DNA of 20,528 nt. It comes from Lustribacter sp049512335 (GTDB lineage: Bacteria > Vulcanimicrobiota > Vulcanimicrobiia > Vulcanimicrobiales > Vulcanimicrobiaceae). Where the stretch lies: contig JBEKXE010000083.1 in the NCBI GenBank assembly GCA_049512335.1, positions 1 through 20,528 on the forward strand, written 5' to 3'. The notes beneath the pieces are model-generated. The model worked only from the letters and a program-made list of their open reading frames with translations, did not search any database and had not been told where the DNA came from. The translations under genes were made by a program, and so were the position numbers. This document shows positions 1-6,776 of the stretch, piece by piece (position 1 is the first letter of the stretch; each line of letters starts with the position of its first letter).

Positions 1-239
1 CGTCCGCCTACGTCCGCCGTTTCCGCTGACGCCCGGGAATTAGGCCGTACAAACGGCCGAACGTGTCGGCGCGGCGCTCAATGGGCGACGTGGGTCCATT
101 GGCCGCGCATTGCTCGGCCACGGGTCGTTCATTCCTCGCGGATCGGAGTGAGATGACGACGACCATAATGGATCGCGTTGCCGCGCGTCTATGTCAACGC
201 AACTGTCCGAGGGGCCTAAGAGGGCCGTTCGACCTCAGT
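1..239. other. Left edge, no gene identified
   Basis: I can support no coding gene here. CGTCCGCC occurs twice in direct order at 1-18, and a 6-bp inverted repeat (GGCCGT, 4-base loop, ACGGCC) lies at 43-58. Open frames run through the region but their translations match no family I recognise. The DNA upstream of the recombinase remnant may be its decayed 5' part or a deletion/insertion scar. Confidence 0.4.
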
Positions 240-661
240 GCTTGCCGTTGTCTCGCGCAAGAAATCGTCGATCCGCCCAAGACGCGCAAGGGGTGTCGTA
301 CCGTCTCGCTGCCCTCGGCGGCGGTCGTTGCGTTACGCGAGCACCAGCCGCCGGGCGCCGATCCCGAGGCCTGGGTTTTCACGGACGCGGACGGCGGCCC
401 ACTGCGACGGGCGAACGTCAGGAACGCTCGTTCCGGCCCATCCTAAAACGGGCCGAATTGCCGCAGTTCAAGTTCCACGAACTGCGCCACACCAACGCCT
501 CACTGCTTGCCGCGGTGCCGGGCCTCCATCCGAAGGTCGTCCAGGAGCGCCTGGGCCACGCCTCCGTGGGACTCACGCTCGATACCTACAGCCACCTCTT
601 CGAGGGGGCGGACGGCGGGGTCATCGCCGGATTGGACGCCCTCAACCTAGTCGGAAGCTAG
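240..661 (+). pseudogene. Tyrosine recombinase (phage-type integrase), 3' remnant with frameshift
   Basis: This is the C-terminal catalytic part of a tyrosine site-specific recombinase, the class that integrates phages, islands and conjugative elements. From about 270 one frame reads PPKTRKGCRTVSLP and then AWVFTDADGGPLRRANV, the usual strand before the active site; that frame stops at 444-446. The homology continues in another frame as RSFRPILKRAEL, HELRHTNASLL (476 on), VQERLGHASVGLTLDTYSH and stops at 661. The His-x-x-Arg, Gly-His and nucleophile Tyr motifs are present. The frame switch falls at about 415-428 and fits loss of one base. The N-terminal DNA-binding domain and the first catalytic Arg are not recognisable. 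It is probably inactive, a fossil of a mobile element; a sequencing error could explain the frameshift but not the missing 5' half. Confidence 0.8.
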
Positions 662-725
662 TTGCCCGAGAAAGGCAGATGGCCGTTCTTCATACAATTC
701 ACATGTGACGCGAGGCTTGCTTTGA

Positions 726-1268
726 ATGACGGACAACCTCCCGGAGGCTTCGAATCCGAGTCCTCCCGTGAAACGTATGTCACTTAAGGCCCTTCGATCC
801 ATCGATCGGGCAACGGCTGATGCCGTGGAAAAATTCATCCTCCTCGATTCCCAGATGCGCCTAAATGCGGTACCTGCGGGGGCGGGGGAGGAACCCGCAT
901 TTATGCCGTTCGTTCTTACGACGCTCTCAGAGTATACGCACGAGAGTGTACCGGAAATCATCGAGCTTGGGGATGGCTGCAGCCTCTACGTCGTAAGGCT
1001 TACGGGTAAGCCTCCAGGCCCCGCGATGCTCGTCTTCGTAAGATCGACCGTCCTCTCGGCGTCTCTACGGCGCGCTGCGGAGACGTACGCATTTACACCG
1101 CGCGAGGCCGTTGTGCTGTCCTTGGTTGCCGAAGCGCACACGAACAAAGAGATCGCGGTCAAGTTGACGATTGCCGAGAGCACGGTCACCGATCACATAC
1201 AAAGTCTCTTTCGCAAGATGCACTGCGACCGGCGAACCCAACTCATACGCAAGCTCCTCCTCTACTGA
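726..1268 (+). CDS. LuxR/GerE-type HTH transcriptional regulator
   Basis: This 180-residue protein has a C-terminal LuxR-type helix-turn-helix at about residues 122-178. It carries FTPREAVVLSLVAEAHTNKE, then IAESTVTDHIQSLFRKM and a final helix TQLIRKLL. This is the classical four-helix GerE fold that binds promoter DNA. Residues 1-115 are an unrecognised N-terminal region, too short for receiver plus linker and without receiver motifs, so the input signal is unknown. The ATG at 726 has a weak CGAGG about 10 bases upstream. Codon use is less GC-extreme than in the genes to the right, in line with the acquired-looking neighbourhood. It stands alone after the recombinase remnant, and its 3' end overlaps the end of the convergent mazF frame by 26 bp. 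There is no evidence that it controls the catabolic genes. Confidence 0.85.
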   Translation: MTDNLPEASNPSPPVKRMSLKALRSIDRATADAVEKFILLDSQMRLNAVPAGAGEEPAFMPFVLTTLSEYTHESVPEIIELGDGCSLYVVRLTGKPPGPAMLVFVRSTVLSASLRRAAETYAFTPREAVVLSLVAEAHTNKEIAVKLTIAESTVTDHIQSLFRKMHCDRRTQLIRKLLLY

Positions 1269-1698
1269 AGGCCACACGATGAAGCCGCGCGCTGATAACG
1301 GGCGACCCATAACGGCCGTAAGTCGGCCGTAAGCGCCGGAAGTCCAGCGGCGTTGTCGAATTCGGTCGAAGAAGCCCTTCTTGGGCAGTACGCTTTGAAC
1401 GAAGGCCGACGTGCACGAAACGTGCGTCGGCCTGGCGTCCGAGTTGCGTTCCAATCTTGGTCTTTGGAACGGTCGTGATTTTGTCGACCATGAGCCAGGA
1501 CACCGAGGTTAAGCCATTCTGCGCGTCGGGTTCGACCCGCAGCCGAAACAGCGGCGCGTCGGTCGCGTCCGTAGTGAAAGCGTAAATCGTGTTCGACGCC
1601 GTCATGTCGAAACGGTCGTCTTGCAAGATGACTGCCGAACGGGGCTTACCGGCGTAGTTGCTCGCTCCGCTGACCGTCCAGATCTCGCCACGCCTCAT
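1243..1698 (-). CDS. mazF: MazF/PemK-type endoribonuclease toxin with atypical C-terminal tail
   Basis: MazF-family toxins are sequence-specific mRNA interferases. The N-terminal 90 or so residues fit well: MRRGEIWTVSG, YAGKPRSAVILQDDRFD (the KPR loop, residues 18-20), AFTTDATDAPLFRLRVEP and LMVDKITTVPKTKIG (69-83). The family normally ends near 105-115 residues with a hydrophobic helix. Here the frame instead runs to 151 residues with an Arg-rich tail unlike the family, including an 11-bp tandem duplication at 1313-1333, and overlaps the end of the LuxR gene. The 3' part may therefore be frameshifted or replaced. The start is an ATG 3 bases after the mazE stop, so translation is probably coupled to the antitoxin. 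Whether the toxin is active is uncertain. Confidence 0.8.
   Translation of the reverse strand: MRRGEIWTVSGASNYAGKPRSAVILQDDRFDMTASNTIYAFTTDATDAPLFRLRVEPDAQNGLTSVSWLMVDKITTVPKTKIGTQLGRQADARFVHVGLRSKRTAQEGLLRPNSTTPLDFRRLRPTYGRYGSPVISARLHRVAFSRGGACV
1313..1333. repeat. 11-bp tandem duplication
   Basis: The unit CGGCCGTAAGT is followed directly by a second copy lacking only the last base (1313-1323 and 1324-1333). It lies in the unusual tail of the mazF frame. Because 11 is not a multiple of three, a duplication event here would have changed the reading frame. Confidence 0.8.
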
Positions 1699-1701
1699 GC
1701 G

Positions 1702-1911
1702 TCAGGACGAGATTGCGTCGATGAATGCCTGGTCTTCCTCGGCATTTGGGCTTGCCGCCGCGGCCAGTGACTGCCGGTGCGCCTCACCGGCAAAGGCCGC
1801 GGATCGCACATCCGGGACCCAGATTTGGATCGGACGCAAACCCAGGAGACGCAGCCGCTCGCGGTGCGCACGGACCTTGTCCTTGGATGGCTTTGGCGGT
1901 TGCTGCTTCAT
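1702..1911 (-). CDS. mazE: MazE-type antitoxin (DUF3018 family)
   Basis: This 69-residue protein resembles the DUF3018 antitoxins that accompany MazF. It has a basic start (KVRAHRERLRLLGLRPIQIW), then VPDVRS, EAHRQSLAAAAS and an acidic C-terminus EEDQAFIDAIS. The family pattern is a short DNA-binding N-terminus that autoregulates the operon and a C-terminal tail that wraps and neutralises the toxin. The ATG at 1911 follows an AGAGG ribosome site by about 5 bases. The gene order antitoxin then toxin, with a 3-base gap, is the normal type II layout. The antitoxin looks intact, whereas its partner has an odd end, a pattern often seen in modules losing toxicity. Confidence 0.88.
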   Translation of the reverse strand: MKQQPPKPSKDKVRAHRERLRLLGLRPIQIWVPDVRSAAFAGEAHRQSLAAAASPNAEEDQAFIDAISS

Positions 1912-2010
1912 GGAAACCTCTAAGCGCTCCGAGATTCTCGCGCTTGTCCCAGGGCTACGCCGCCGGAGGCGCCGGCCGCCGGCGGATCCTGCCGGATGGC
2001 GGTCTGGGGC

Positions 2011-2953
2011 TTACGCCAACTTGGCGGTGATGTCGCTCGCCGGAAAGCGCTTCGCGATGTAGCCGTATTTCGCCGCCGCGTCGATGACGGGCTGGATGAG
2101 TGCCGGATCGAGCTGAGTCCCGTATTGTCCGGGCAATCGCGATGCTTCGATCACGTTGACCGGCACGGTGCTGTATTTCGAGAGAATTTCTGCGCGGGGA
2201 TGCATGTTGGCGTTAGCCCAAACGTTCGCATCGTGGATCGCCGCGGCGAGTGCGCCGGCCGTGGTGGCATTCTTGGCGATCCAATCTTTCGTTGCGAACC
2301 AGCCGGCTTGTAGGAACGCCGGAGCCAAGCGCCCTTTTTCAAACATGATGATATGGCCGCCGCCCGCCATGCCGGCCGAAATGAACGGCTCGGGAGCGAT
2401 GTAGCCGTCGATCGTGCCGCGCTGCAGCGACGCCACTAGCGTCGGAAACGGCAGTCCGATCCACTTGACCGTCTTCGAGTCGCCGCCGTTGTTGTCGATC
2501 CACGCGCTCATGATCAGCGAACCGAAGCCGCGTGGCACGTTGCAGGCCATCGTCTTGCCATTGAAATCTTTACCGCTCGTCATGTTCGCGTCGCCGACGA
2601 TGCACGCCAGGGTGGGCGCTTTCAGGGAATCCAGCTCGGCCGGGGCAATGTAGGCAAACGGGAGACCCCTGGTCGTGCGCCATCGCCAGCGTCGCGATGT
2701 CGGTTTCGCCGGCGTCCAAATCGCCGCCGATGATCGCCGACGCAACGGCCGAGCCGCTGGTTGCCGTATTGATCGTGACGCTGATGCCGTGCCGCGCAAA
2801 GAAGCCGAGATCTTGTGCTTAGAAGACGGATCCCGTCGCCTCCGACGTCGTTGCGCCGATCCGTACGTTCGGCAGCGTTTGCGCGCCCAGCGGTGATGCC
2901 AAGGCCGCCATGCCGGCGCCGGAGATGATCTCGAGGGCCTGCGAGCGTTTCAT
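2011..2953 (-). pseudogene. NitT/SsuA-type ABC substrate-binding protein, broken by a stop codon and a frameshift
   Basis: The gene begins at ATG 2953, preceded by AAGGG at 6 bases. It encodes a signal peptide (MKRSQALEIISGAGMAALAS...GAQ) and then LPNVRIGATTSEATGSVF. A TAA at 2821-2819 interrupts it where the family has Tyr-Ala-Gln-Asp-Leu-Gly-Phe-Phe; the frame resumes at once with AQDLGFFARHGISV. A second lesion is one extra base near the C4 run at 2666-2669 (plus strand): HDQG is followed, one frame over, by LPFAYIAPAEL and the rest of a periplasmic-binding fold (KDFNGKTMACNVPRGFG, GTIDGYIAPEPF) to the stop at 2011. Repaired, it would be about 313 residues. It is related to the intact binding protein at 12307-13299. 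Two independent lesions favour a true pseudogene over one assembly error. Confidence 0.85.
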
Positions 2954-3012
2954 GGCCATCCCTTGCAGCCGGTCGCCGGACGCCCTTGCGGCGCTGTCGA
3001 ATCCGGCCGACA

Positions 3013-3462
3013 ATGAATCCGTCGAAACAGATTGACGAGCTGATTGCGGAATATCCTGACTGGCGCGGCAAAACATTTGCCACCGTCCGGAAAACGATCC
3101 TTGCCGCCGACCCGGACATCGTCGAGGAATTCAAATGGATGGGCAGCCCGTTGTGGTCTTGCGACGGCATGATCGCGGTTGCCAACGCCTTCAAAACGAA
3201 GGTGAACGTGACGTTCGCCTACGGAGCGAAACTTCCGGATCCCGAGAAGCTCTTCAACTCCGGCTTCGGCGGCAACACGCGGCGAGCGATCGATCTGTTC
3301 GAAGGCGATAAAGTCAACGAACGCGCTCTCAAAGCGCTCGTCCGCGCCGCCATCGCCTTCAATCGCACCAACCTCAAGAAAAACACGCCTAAGGCTACCA
3401 GCGCCGCCAAAGCTACCAAAGCGAAAGCACCGGCCAGAAAAAAAGAAATAGACGCCGGCTAG
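3013..3462 (+). CDS. DUF1801 (YdhG-like) domain protein with Lys/Ala-rich tail
   Basis: This 149-residue protein matches the DUF1801 / YdhG-like fold. It opens with IDELIAEYPDWRGKTFATVR, followed by a central VEEFKWMGSPLWSCDGMIAV and then KVNVTFAYGAKLPDPEKLFN. The last 25 or so residues are rich in Lys, Ala and Thr, like a histone-H1-type tail, and could bind nucleic acid; this is inference. I chose ATG 3013 because homology starts there; an upstream ATG at 2986 would overlap the start of the divergent broken gene. No strong ribosome site is visible. The function of the family is poorly known; some members are linked to iron handling. Its TAG stop sits in a CTAG that also provides the stop of the converging small ORF. 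Confidence 0.85.
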   Translation: MNPSKQIDELIAEYPDWRGKTFATVRKTILAADPDIVEEFKWMGSPLWSCDGMIAVANAFKTKVNVTFAYGAKLPDPEKLFNSGFGGNTRRAIDLFEGDKVNERALKALVRAAIAFNRTNLKKNTPKATSAAKATKAKAPARKKEIDAG

Positions 3463-3641
3463 TTCTCCATGCGGTCTCCGAGGTCGCGTTTGATCGCGGC
3501 CGGCGGACCTGATTCGGAGACGTCGGAAGCGTCGATGCGGCCGGGGCCGTAGGGCTGGGCCGGAGACACCTCCGTGAGATCGCGTTCGCGCTCGACTTCG
3601 GCGGGGGTTATTGGATCGGGAGCTTTGCTTTTGTCTCGCAT
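3459..3641 (-). CDS. Small hydrophilic protein of unknown function
   Basis: This 60-residue frame starts at ATG 3641 and ends in the CTAG shared with the DUF1801 gene. The sequence is charged and rich in Pro, Asp and Glu (MRDKSKAPDPITPAEVERER, then LTEVSPAQPYGPGRI), with no membrane segment, cysteine or known motif; it looks disordered. The tidy four-base convergent overlap and the protein-like composition favour a real gene, but there is no clear ribosome site and I recognise no family. It could be spurious. Confidence 0.5.
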   Translation of the reverse strand: MRDKSKAPDPITPAEVERERDLTEVSPAQPYGPGRIDASDVSESGPPAAIKRDLGDRMEN

Positions 3642-3668
3642 GTCCGGCTAGCATACCCACGCGAGCGC

Positions 3669-3691
3669 CCCGTCATGCGTAGCACGACGGG
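3669..3691. promoter_or_regulatory. Inverted repeat in the divergent region upstream of the aldolase gene
   Basis: CCCGTC (3669-3674) pairs with GACGGG (3686-3691). Inside it TGC pairs with GCA around a GTA loop after one A-C mismatch, giving a 9-pair imperfect hairpin or palindrome. There is no following T run, so a terminator is unlikely. It lies in the 148-bp gap between two divergent genes and could be an operator; nothing else in this gap is recognisable. Confidence 0.3.
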
Positions 3692-3789
3692 AACGCGTGC
3701 TGCTCCGAGGCACACCGGATGGCCACACCGTAGCACTACCGTCTTCGGCCGCAACGCAGCCGGTCCACTATCCGGAACACGAGGTGCTC

Positions 3790-4575
3790 ATGACCCCACC
3801 ATCCGGCCGCGGTACTCTCTCCGCTTTGCGAGCGGAGTGGAACGCCGGGAAGGCCGCGTTCGGAGCGTGGTGCTCCATTCCGTCCGCCGCCACGATCGAA
3901 TGGTTCTGCGTTCCCGGCATTCGTTATGCGTGCTTGGACCAGCAGCACGGCTTCTTTGACGACCTGACGCTGGTCGACGGCATTCGGGCGATCGAACGCT
4001 GCGGCGCGTTGCCGCTCGTCCGGGTTGCCATGAACGTTCCCTGGATGGTCGGTAAGGCGCTTGACGCCGGAGCGGCCGGCGTGATCGTGCCGATGGTGGA
4101 GGACGGCGCCGATGCCGCGGCAGCGGTCGCAGCCTGTCGCTACCCGCCGGGCGGTTCGAGATCGTACGGCCCGACGCGAGCCCAGCTGTTCAACAAGCCG
4201 GAGACGGCGCGTGGCTTCGAAGACGTGCTGTGCTTCGTGATGATCGAGACCGAACGCGGCCTGATCAACGCCGATGAAATCGCTCGAACGCCCGGGCTCG
4301 ACGGAATCTACGTCGGGCCGAGCGACCTCACCCTGGCACTCGGAAGCGCGACCCTGGCGGGCCCCGAGTCAGCGCTGCTGCACGAACCGATCGAGCAAAT
4401 TGCCGCGGCCTGCCGGCAGAACGGCGTCATTGCGGGCATCCACTGTGTCGACGGGAACTCGGCCGCGCGCTTCGCCGCACGCGGGTTCCAGCTCGTCACC
4501 TGCTTCAAAGATACGAGCTTGATCGCGAACGCGGCGCTGCGAGAGGTGGCGTTTCTGACGCCGAGGCCGGGATAA
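3790..4575 (+). CDS. HpcH/HpaI-family class II aldolase
   Basis: The family uses a divalent metal to cleave 2-oxo-4-hydroxy acids (for example 2,4-dihydroxyhept-2-enedioate or 2-keto-3-deoxy-sugar acids) to pyruvate plus an aldehyde. This 261-residue protein has the expected barrel motifs: LDQQHGFFD with the catalytic-type His53, PLVRVA with pyruvate-binding Arg79, GVIVPMVEDGADA, RSYGPTRA, and the metal ligands Glu153 (MIET) and Asp179 (GPSDLTLALG). In E. coli HpaI the residue two before the Glu is Gln; here it is Met151, as I recall for some homologues. ATG 3790 is chosen because GAGGTG lies 4-9 bases upstream and homology begins just after it. It is the first gene of a plus-strand run with OYE 1, the NahE-like gene and HIBADH 1, and probably makes pyruvate from an intermediate. 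Confidence 0.88.
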   Translation: MTPPSGRGTLSALRAEWNAGKAAFGAWCSIPSAATIEWFCVPGIRYACLDQQHGFFDDLTLVDGIRAIERCGALPLVRVAMNVPWMVGKALDAGAAGVIVPMVEDGADAAAAVAACRYPPGGSRSYGPTRAQLFNKPETARGFEDVLCFVMIETERGLINADEIARTPGLDGIYVGPSDLTLALGSATLAGPESALLHEPIEQIAAACRQNGVIAGIHCVDGNSAARFAARGFQLVTCFKDTSLIANAALREVAFLTPRPG

Positions 4576-4648
4576 AGCGAATTTACCGCGTAGACGTGCT
4601 TCGTATGGGCTTGCGAGAGCCGACCCGATAGCCTCAGCAGGGGACGAC

Positions 4649-5818
4649 ATGCAGACCAGTCGCAGCGAACGCATCGCACAACTCTTTACGCCGCTGACCG
4701 TTCGCGGTTTGACGGTCCGGAATCGCTTCGTGATGTCGCCGATGAATCGCAACGCCGCGCCCAACGGAGTACCGAGCGATGCCTTCGCGCAGTACCTGCG
4801 CCGCCGCGTCGACGGTGAGGTCGGATTGATCACCGCCGGCGGCATCGGCGTCGATAGTCCGGCGTCGTGCGGCGGCGGCCACGGTCGCGCGTGCGCGGTG
4901 CCGCTGCTGCACGGTGACGAACCGCTCGCGGCATGGAAACGGCTCGTCGATCTCATCCACGACGGCGGCGGCAAACTCGCCGGCCAGCTCTGGCACATGG
5001 GCGTGATGTACCTGCCGGGCACCGGGTACCACGCCGATGCCAAGGCCGCGCGACCGTCGGGCACGTGGGGGCCGGCCGACCGGCGCAGTATGATGGAACC
5101 CGAGCACGTCGCGCATCTGGACGTCCCGGACGAAGCGCTGACCGATGCCGAGATCGTCGAGATCATCGCCGGTTACGGACGCAGTGCCCGCAATGCCAAG
5201 GCGCTCGGCTTCGACGCGATCACCGTGCACGGCGGCAACGGCTACCTGCCCGATTCGTTCATGTGGGAAGAGACGAACCTGCGCACCGATCGCTGGGGCG
5301 GCAACCGGCGCGAGCGCACCCGCTTCGGCGTGGAGATCGTCAAGACGCTGCGCCGGCAAGTGGGCGACGACGTGCCGATCTCGTGGCGCTTCACGCAGTG
5401 GAAACATCAAGACCGCGATGCCAAGCTCGCGCACACGCCGGAAGAACTGGAAGAGATGCTCGGGCCGCTTGCGGACGCCGGGGTCGACATCTTCGATGCC
5501 GCACAGTTCAAATTCGATACGCCGGAGTTCGCCGGTTCGCCGCTCAATCTCGCCGGTTGGGCGAAGAAGATCACCGGCAAGCTCACGATGACGGTCGGCG
5601 GCGTCGGCTTGCGCAACGCGCACTTCGACCCCGAAGCGCCGCAACCGCAGGCGTCGACCGACAACACCGATGCGCTGTTGACCCGCTTCGAACGCGGTGA
5701 ATTCGATTTCATCGCGCTCGGCCGCGCGCTGCTCAACGACGCGCAGTTCGTACACAAGATCCATACCGGCGCAGCGTTGAAGGAGTGGGATCCCGCCGCT
5801 ACCCGCTCGATGAACTGA
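4649..5818 (+). CDS. Old Yellow Enzyme-family NADH:flavin oxidoreductase 1
   Basis: This 389-residue FMN-dependent ene-reductase is of single-domain size, with no C-terminal Fe-S or NAD domain. It shows LFTPLTVRGLTVRNRFVMSP near the N-terminus, QLWH (113-116), and the active-site block FDAITVHGGNGYLPDSF with His194, Asn197 and the proton-donor-type Tyr199. NLRTDRWGGN and a phosphate-binding FDFIALGRALLND follow. The family typically reduces activated C=C bonds, nitro groups or aromatic CoA/acid intermediates with NAD(P)H. AGGGG lies about 6 bases before the ATG. One base separates its stop from the next start, so it is coupled to the NahE-like gene. A close paralogue of identical length lies at 9774-10943. 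The substrate is unknown. Confidence 0.92.
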   Translation: MQTSRSERIAQLFTPLTVRGLTVRNRFVMSPMNRNAAPNGVPSDAFAQYLRRRVDGEVGLITAGGIGVDSPASCGGGHGRACAVPLLHGDEPLAAWKRLVDLIHDGGGKLAGQLWHMGVMYLPGTGYHADAKAARPSGTWGPADRRSMMEPEHVAHLDVPDEALTDAEIVEIIAGYGRSARNAKALGFDAITVHGGNGYLPDSFMWEETNLRTDRWGGNRRERTRFGVEIVKTLRRQVGDDVPISWRFTQWKHQDRDAKLAHTPEELEEMLGPLADAGVDIFDAAQFKFDTPEFAGSPLNLAGWAKKITGKLTMTVGGVGLRNAHFDPEAPQPQASTDNTDALLTRFERGEFDFIALGRALLNDAQFVHKIHTGAALKEWDPAATRSMN

Positions 5819-5819
5819 G

Positions 5820-6776
5820 ATGCTGACCGTGGACGACGTCGTGGGCGCGGTCGGCATCGTTCCGACACCCGCGACGCCCGATGCCGGCCGGTGGGACGCC
5901 GTCGACACGATCGCCGTCGACGAAACCGCGAAGATGGTGAAACTCATCGTCGACGCGGGCATCGAGATGCTGATCACCGGCGCGCAGTTCGGGGAGGTCG
6001 CGACGATCACCGAACGTGAGCTGTACACGTTTGCCGACTGCGTCGTCCGCACCGCGGCGCCGCATCCGGTGTTTATCGGCGTCACGACGCTCAACACGCG
6101 CGAGGCGATCGCTCGCGCTCGCGAAGTGACGAAGCTGGGTGCGGCGGGCATCTTCGCCGGGCGGCCGTTCTGGACGCACCTCGATGACGGGCAGATCGTA
6201 CAGTACTATCGCGACCTCACCGAGGCGCTGCCCGGCGCGCCGATCATCGTGTACGACAACGCGCACGCGTTCGGCGGGAAGATCTCGCTCGACGTGTGGC
6301 ACGAGCTGGCGAAGCTGCCCCAAATCGTTGCCGTGCGTCAAGGCGGCGGCCCGGACACGCTGGCGTGCATCGAAGCTTGCGGCGACCGCATCCGCTTCAT
6401 GCCCAATGACAAAGCCTGGCTGCCGGCGGCACGGAAGTATCCCGATCGCGCGTTGGCCTGCTGGTCGGGCAACGTCGGGTGCGGGCCGAATCCGATCGTC
6501 GCGCTGAGCCGCGCGATGCGCGCCCGCGACTGGGCGGCGGCCGAAGCGGTGCACGCCGATCTCGAGTGGGCGGCGGAGACGATGTACCCGTCGGGCAAGA
6601 ACGACGACCTGTTCGCCGACTACAGCATTCAGCTCACCCACGAACGCATTCGCGCGGCCGGATACGTCGAGCCCGGACCGTGCCGCAAACCGTACACGGA
6701 CGTCCCTGAAGAATACAAAGCCGGATCGCAGGAGGTTGGCCGTCGCTATCGCCGGCTCAACGAAAAATATGGATAA
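5820..6776 (+). CDS. Dihydrodipicolinate synthase-superfamily protein, NahE/PhdJ-like, lacking the Schiff-base lysine
   Basis: This 318-residue TIM-barrel protein resembles trans-o-hydroxybenzylidenepyruvate hydratase-aldolases (naphthalene and phenanthrene degradation) over its whole length. It shares VPTPATPDAGRWDAVDT, VDETAKMVKLIVDAGIE, FGEVATIT, GVTTLNTREAI, an IVYDN block and the C-terminal AAGYVEPGPCRKPY. The catalytic Tyr145 is present. At the position 28 residues later, where this superfamily carries the imine-forming Lys (Tyr133/Lys161 in E. coli DapA), the protein has Arg173 (IVAVRQGGGPD; codon CGT at 6336-6338). The usual Thr of the G-T-F-G-E motif is Gln56. Classical aldolase or hydratase chemistry through a Schiff base is therefore doubtful; a changed reaction or a non-catalytic role is possible. 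It starts one base after the OYE 1 stop and overlaps the next gene by 8 bp. Confidence 0.88.
   Translation: MLTVDDVVGAVGIVPTPATPDAGRWDAVDTIAVDETAKMVKLIVDAGIEMLITGAQFGEVATITERELYTFADCVVRTAAPHPVFIGVTTLNTREAIARAREVTKLGAAGIFAGRPFWTHLDDGQIVQYYRDLTEALPGAPIIVYDNAHAFGGKISLDVWHELAKLPQIVAVRQGGGPDTLACIEACGDRIRFMPNDKAWLPAARKYPDRALACWSGNVGCGPNPIVALSRAMRARDWAAAEAVHADLEWAAETMYPSGKNDDLFADYSIQLTHERIRAAGYVEPGPCRKPYTDVPEEYKAGSQEVGRRYRRLNEKYG

Noticed and set aside
726..1268. LuxR-type protein as the regulator of the catabolic island
   Set aside because: It lies 3 kb from the island among decayed genes, and nothing links it to the TAGA-N2-TCTA element.
1961..1985. GC-rich GCCGG repeats, including the palindrome CCGCCGGCGG, as a terminator
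   Set aside because: There is no T run on either strand, and short GC palindromes are expected in this base composition.
4634..6151. Long open frame (505 codons) on the minus strand opposite OYE 1 and the NahE-like gene
   Set aside because: It runs antisense through two genes with clear family motifs; in GC-rich DNA the frame opposite a gene is often open. Its translation is Arg/Val/Ala/His-rich with no recognisable domain.
6736..6768. TTG start preceded by GGAGG for HIBADH 1
   Set aside because: The GGAGG directly abuts the TTG, leaving no spacer, and is part of the NahE-like coding sequence; the added residues have no family match, while ATG 6769 starts the Rossmann strand correctly.
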